This document shows positions 61,822 to 64,000 of a stretch of DNA of 64,000 nucleotides, one piece after another. Within the stretch, counting starts at the first letter, position 1; each line of letters opens with the position of its first letter. The translations under genes and the position numbers were made by a program. The notes beneath the pieces are model-generated. The model was not told the origin of the DNA and searched no databases. It saw nothing but the letters and a program-made list of their open reading frames with translations. Source of the DNA: an uncultured Lachnospiraceae bacterium (GTDB lineage: Bacteria > Bacillota > Clostridia > Lachnospirales > Lachnospiraceae); contig CANQTF010000001.1 of NCBI GenBank assembly GCA_947626745.1, positions 124,001-188,000 on the forward strand, given 5' to 3'.

Positions 61822-62844
61822 ATGTTCGGCACAAAAAAGACAGGGGACGGCTCGTTCCGGAACATGGCGAAACTGAAGAAAGGCTCCGGAAAGGGGAAAC
61901 GGATCGCGACAGGCATCATTGCGGCCGCCGTGCTTCTCCTATTGATCGGCGGATCTTTCTATACGATCAAGGAGGAAGAACAGGCGGTAGTCTGCACCTT
62001 CGGGTCGCCGAAGGCTGTCACGACGCCCGGCCTTCACTTTAAGCTGCCTTTTGTCCAGACGGTGACCAAGGTAAACACGACGATACAGGGATTTTCTATC
62101 GGCTATCACTCTACGGGCGAGGAAGCCGATGCGCTGATGATCACGTCCGATTACAACTTTATTTTTGTCGATTTCTATGCGGAGTATCGGGTGACCGATC
62201 CGGTCAAGGCTCTGTATGCCTCGCAGGACCCGGAGCTGATACTCAAGAATATCGCGCAGAACTGTATCAGGACGACGATCGGCTCCTACACGGTGGACAG
62301 CGTCCTGACGACCGGCAAGAATGAGATACAGTCCAACATCAAGCAGCTTATTCTGGACAAGCTGGAGGAGTACGACATCGGCATTCAGCTCGTGAACATC
62401 ACGATTCAGGACGCGACGCCGCCCACTGCCGAGGTGGAGAACGCCTTCAAGGAAGTGGAGACGGCGAAGCAGGGCAAAGAGACGGCGCTCAACAATGCGA
62501 ATAAGTACCGGAATGAACAGATCCCGAGCGCCGAGGCACAGGCCGATAAGATCCTGCAGGATGCGGAGGCCGAGAAGCAGGAGCGCATCAACGAGGCGAA
62601 CGGACAGGCAGCCCGTTTCAATTCCATGTATCAGGAATATGTCAAATACCCTGAGGTGACGAAGAAGAGGATGTTCTATGAAGCGATGGAAAATGTGCTG
62701 CCGGACATCAAGGTGATCATTCAGGGAAACGACGGCAGCACAAGCACGGTCCTGCCCCTTGACAGCTTCGTGACGAACGATTCCAAGATCAGTGACACGG
62801 CGGGCGGCGAAGAAGAGGATACGGCTTCCGAGCCGGAGGAATGA
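61822..62844 (+). CDS. hflK: HflK-like SPFH membrane protein
   Basis: 340 residues. One membrane helix (about 33-52, GIIAAAVLLLLIGGSFYTI) is followed by the SPFH/band-7 domain (EEEQAVVCTFGSPKAVTTPG, GLHFKLPF) and a coiled coil rich in Ala, Glu and Lys. With HflC it forms the ring that encloses and modulates membrane protease FtsH. GGCGGAGGAAG precedes the ATG. hflC follows after 11 bp. Confidence 0.88.
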   Translation: MFGTKKTGDGSFRNMAKLKKGSGKGKRIATGIIAAAVLLLLIGGSFYTIKEEEQAVVCTFGSPKAVTTPGLHFKLPFVQTVTKVNTTIQGFSIGYHSTGEEADALMITSDYNFIFVDFYAEYRVTDPVKALYASQDPELILKNIAQNCIRTTIGSYTVDSVLTTGKNEIQSNIKQLILDKLEEYDIGIQLVNITIQDATPPTAEVENAFKEVETAKQGKETALNNANKYRNEQIPSAEAQADKILQDAEAEKQERINEANGQAARFNSMYQEYVKYPEVTKKRMFYEAMENVLPDIKVIIQGNDGSTSTVLPLDSFVTNDSKISDTAGGEEEDTASEPEE

Positions 62845-62855
62845 GGTGAGCGGAC

Positions 62856-63926
62856 ATGACGGGATATGACAGGAGCGCAGAGCAGACGGACAACAGCACA
62901 CAGGCGTATGAGCACTACAATTCAGACGGCACAAGGAAGAAAACGAAAGGCGGGAAGAAAGGGCGTTTCGGGCTGAAATTCATGGCGGCTTTCATCGCCG
63001 TCGCTGCCCTTATCGTGCTCGCCGATTCTATGGTGGTGACAAAACAGGATCAGTTCAAGCTGGTCAGACAGTTCGGAAGGGTGCAGCGCATCGTGACGGA
63101 GGCAGGACTTAGCTTTAAGCTTCCCTTTATCGAGTCTGTGGACACGATTCCGAAGAACCTGTTATTGTATGATCTGCCGGAATCCGACGTCATCACGTCG
63201 GACAAAAAGACGATGATCGTGGACAGTTACGTGCTGTGGCATGTGACCGACCCCTTAAAGTTTGCGCAGACGCTGAGCTGCTCCGTCAGCAACGCGGAGG
63301 GGCGTATCGATGCGATCGTGTACAATGCGATGAAGAATACGATCTCCAACATGAAGCAGGACGAAGTGATCCGCAGCCGCGACGGCAAGATGACGGTCAC
63401 CGTCGAGGAGAGCGGGAACGACGTGACGAACAATGACCTTGTCCTGTCTGAGGAGACGGAGCAGGTCGTCGAGATCACTTCCCTGACGGAAGAGATCATG
63501 GCGCAGATCGATCATGTGGAGGCGCAGTACGGCATCGAGATCGTCGTCGTGGACGTAAAGAAGCTGGATCTGCCGGACGACAACAAACAGGCGGTATACA
63601 CCCGCATGATCTCCGAGCGTGAGAACATCGCCGCACAGTATACGGCGGAGGGACAGTCGGAAGCGCAGATGATCGAGAACACCACGGACAAGGAAGTTTC
63701 CATTATGCTGTCCGACGCCGAGGCGAAGGCGGAGGCAACGATCGCGGAGGGCGAGGCGGAATATATGCGTATCCTTTCGGACGCCTACGCCGATCCGGAG
63801 AAGATGGATTTCTACTCCTTTGTCCGCGCGCTGGACGCGGTGCAGGAGAGCATCGCCGGCGACAACAAGACCGTTATTCTGTCCGACGATTCCCCGATCG
63901 CACAGATCTTCAACGGACAGTATTGA
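62856..63926 (+). CDS. hflC: HflC-like SPFH membrane protein
   Basis: 356 residues. A longer charged N-terminus precedes the membrane helix (about 43-60, FMAAFIAVAALIVLADSMVV), then SPFH with TKQDQFKLVRQFGRVQRIVT and AGLSFKLPFIE, and a C-terminal helical region (RMISERENIAAQYTAEGQSE). An insertion of about 30 residues around 175-200 (TVEESGNDVTNNDL) is absent from E. coli HflC. Partner of the upstream hflK. Confidence 0.88.
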   Translation: MTGYDRSAEQTDNSTQAYEHYNSDGTRKKTKGGKKGRFGLKFMAAFIAVAALIVLADSMVVTKQDQFKLVRQFGRVQRIVTEAGLSFKLPFIESVDTIPKNLLLYDLPESDVITSDKKTMIVDSYVLWHVTDPLKFAQTLSCSVSNAEGRIDAIVYNAMKNTISNMKQDEVIRSRDGKMTVTVEESGNDVTNNDLVLSEETEQVVEITSLTEEIMAQIDHVEAQYGIEIVVVDVKKLDLPDDNKQAVYTRMISERENIAAQYTAEGQSEAQMIENTTDKEVSIMLSDAEAKAEATIAEGEAEYMRILSDAYADPEKMDFYSFVRALDAVQESIAGDNKTVILSDDSPIAQIFNGQY

Positions 63927-63970
63927 GCGTCGGGTATCTTGGGGCATAGAGACGGGAAAGGGATGATTCC

Positions 63971-64000
63971 ATGAATATCGAGAACTTTTTTCAGACCTTG
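63971..64000 (+). CDS. start of an unidentified gene
   Basis: ATG at 63971 and ten codons (MNIENFFQTL) reach the window edge; AAAGGGATG lies upstream. Too short to identify. Confidence 0.4.
   Translation, partial: MNIENFFQTL

Noticed and set aside
1-64000. CRISPR array, rRNA or tRNA genes
   Set aside because: No regularly spaced repeats and no recognisable tRNA or rRNA sequence were seen on either strand by eye; a tRNA scan would settle it.

Overview
The window looks like a chromosomal segment of an anaerobic, endospore-forming Clostridia, most likely Lachnospiraceae. Sporulation genes (spoIVA, a spoVAF-like gene, cotJABC), an oxygen-sensitive class III ribonucleotide reductase, a monomeric [FeFe]-hydrogenase and GC-rich Gram-positive style genes with strong AGGAGG ribosome-binding sites all point there. 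No rRNA, tRNA or CRISPR array was recognised.

Bases 1 to 26,680 are GC-rich core genome, almost all on the plus strand. In order: the tail of a GGGtGRT-family gene, an acyltransferase, a lipoprotein, a lactonase, spoIVA, mscL, a nucleoside-salvage run (punA, cdd, an MTA/SAH deaminase), a membrane-bound MutS-like ATPase, rnhA, a WYL regulator and an aminotransferase. Then come nrdDG with two NrdR boxes on the promoter, dut, a spoVAF-like gene behind a perfect hairpin, an unusual beta-glucosidase/mannose-6-phosphate isomerase fusion, an esterase, KtrB/KtrA potassium uptake, an ECF sigma factor with a DUF4179 partner, an ACT protein and a flavodoxin.

Bases 26,680 to 47,775 are AT-rich accessory DNA. 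The left part (26.7-29.4 kb) holds a BrnT toxin-antitoxin pair and gene remnants. The middle part (29.4-38.6 kb) is bracketed by two diverged copies of the 3' end of cotJC plus its terminator. It carries a PIN toxin-antitoxin pair, a tight four-gene operon (small HTH regulator, two zinc-ribbon membrane proteins, an SPFH-GYF2 protein) and a HEPN-MNT pair. The right part (39,091-47,775) is an integrative mobilizable element with a large serine recombinase, MobV relaxase plus oriT, CHC2 primase, DUF3987 protein, XRE regulator and, as cargo, a large zinc-ribbon-repeat protein with an embedded Vsr/DUF559-like nuclease. The element sits inside cotJC. Removing the 8,677 bp between its two CCGATGTC copies restores the cotJC reading frame exactly, so it is either a plain disruption or a skin-like element removed during sporulation.

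Bases 47,776 to 64,000 return to core genome: the 5' part of cotJC with cotJB and cotJA (minus strand), an ABC exporter with a GldF/GldG-type fused permease, an [FeFe]-hydrogenase preceded by a Rex-like site, gltX, a UvrD-family helicase whose 3' end runs antisense into a DUF1292 gene, a GlgX-like GH13 protein that appears to lack catalytic residues, a DUF5662 protein, a small Cys/Gly-rich protein, trpS, a histidine phosphatase and an hflK/hflC pair. All function calls rest on motif recognition by eye; no database search was run.
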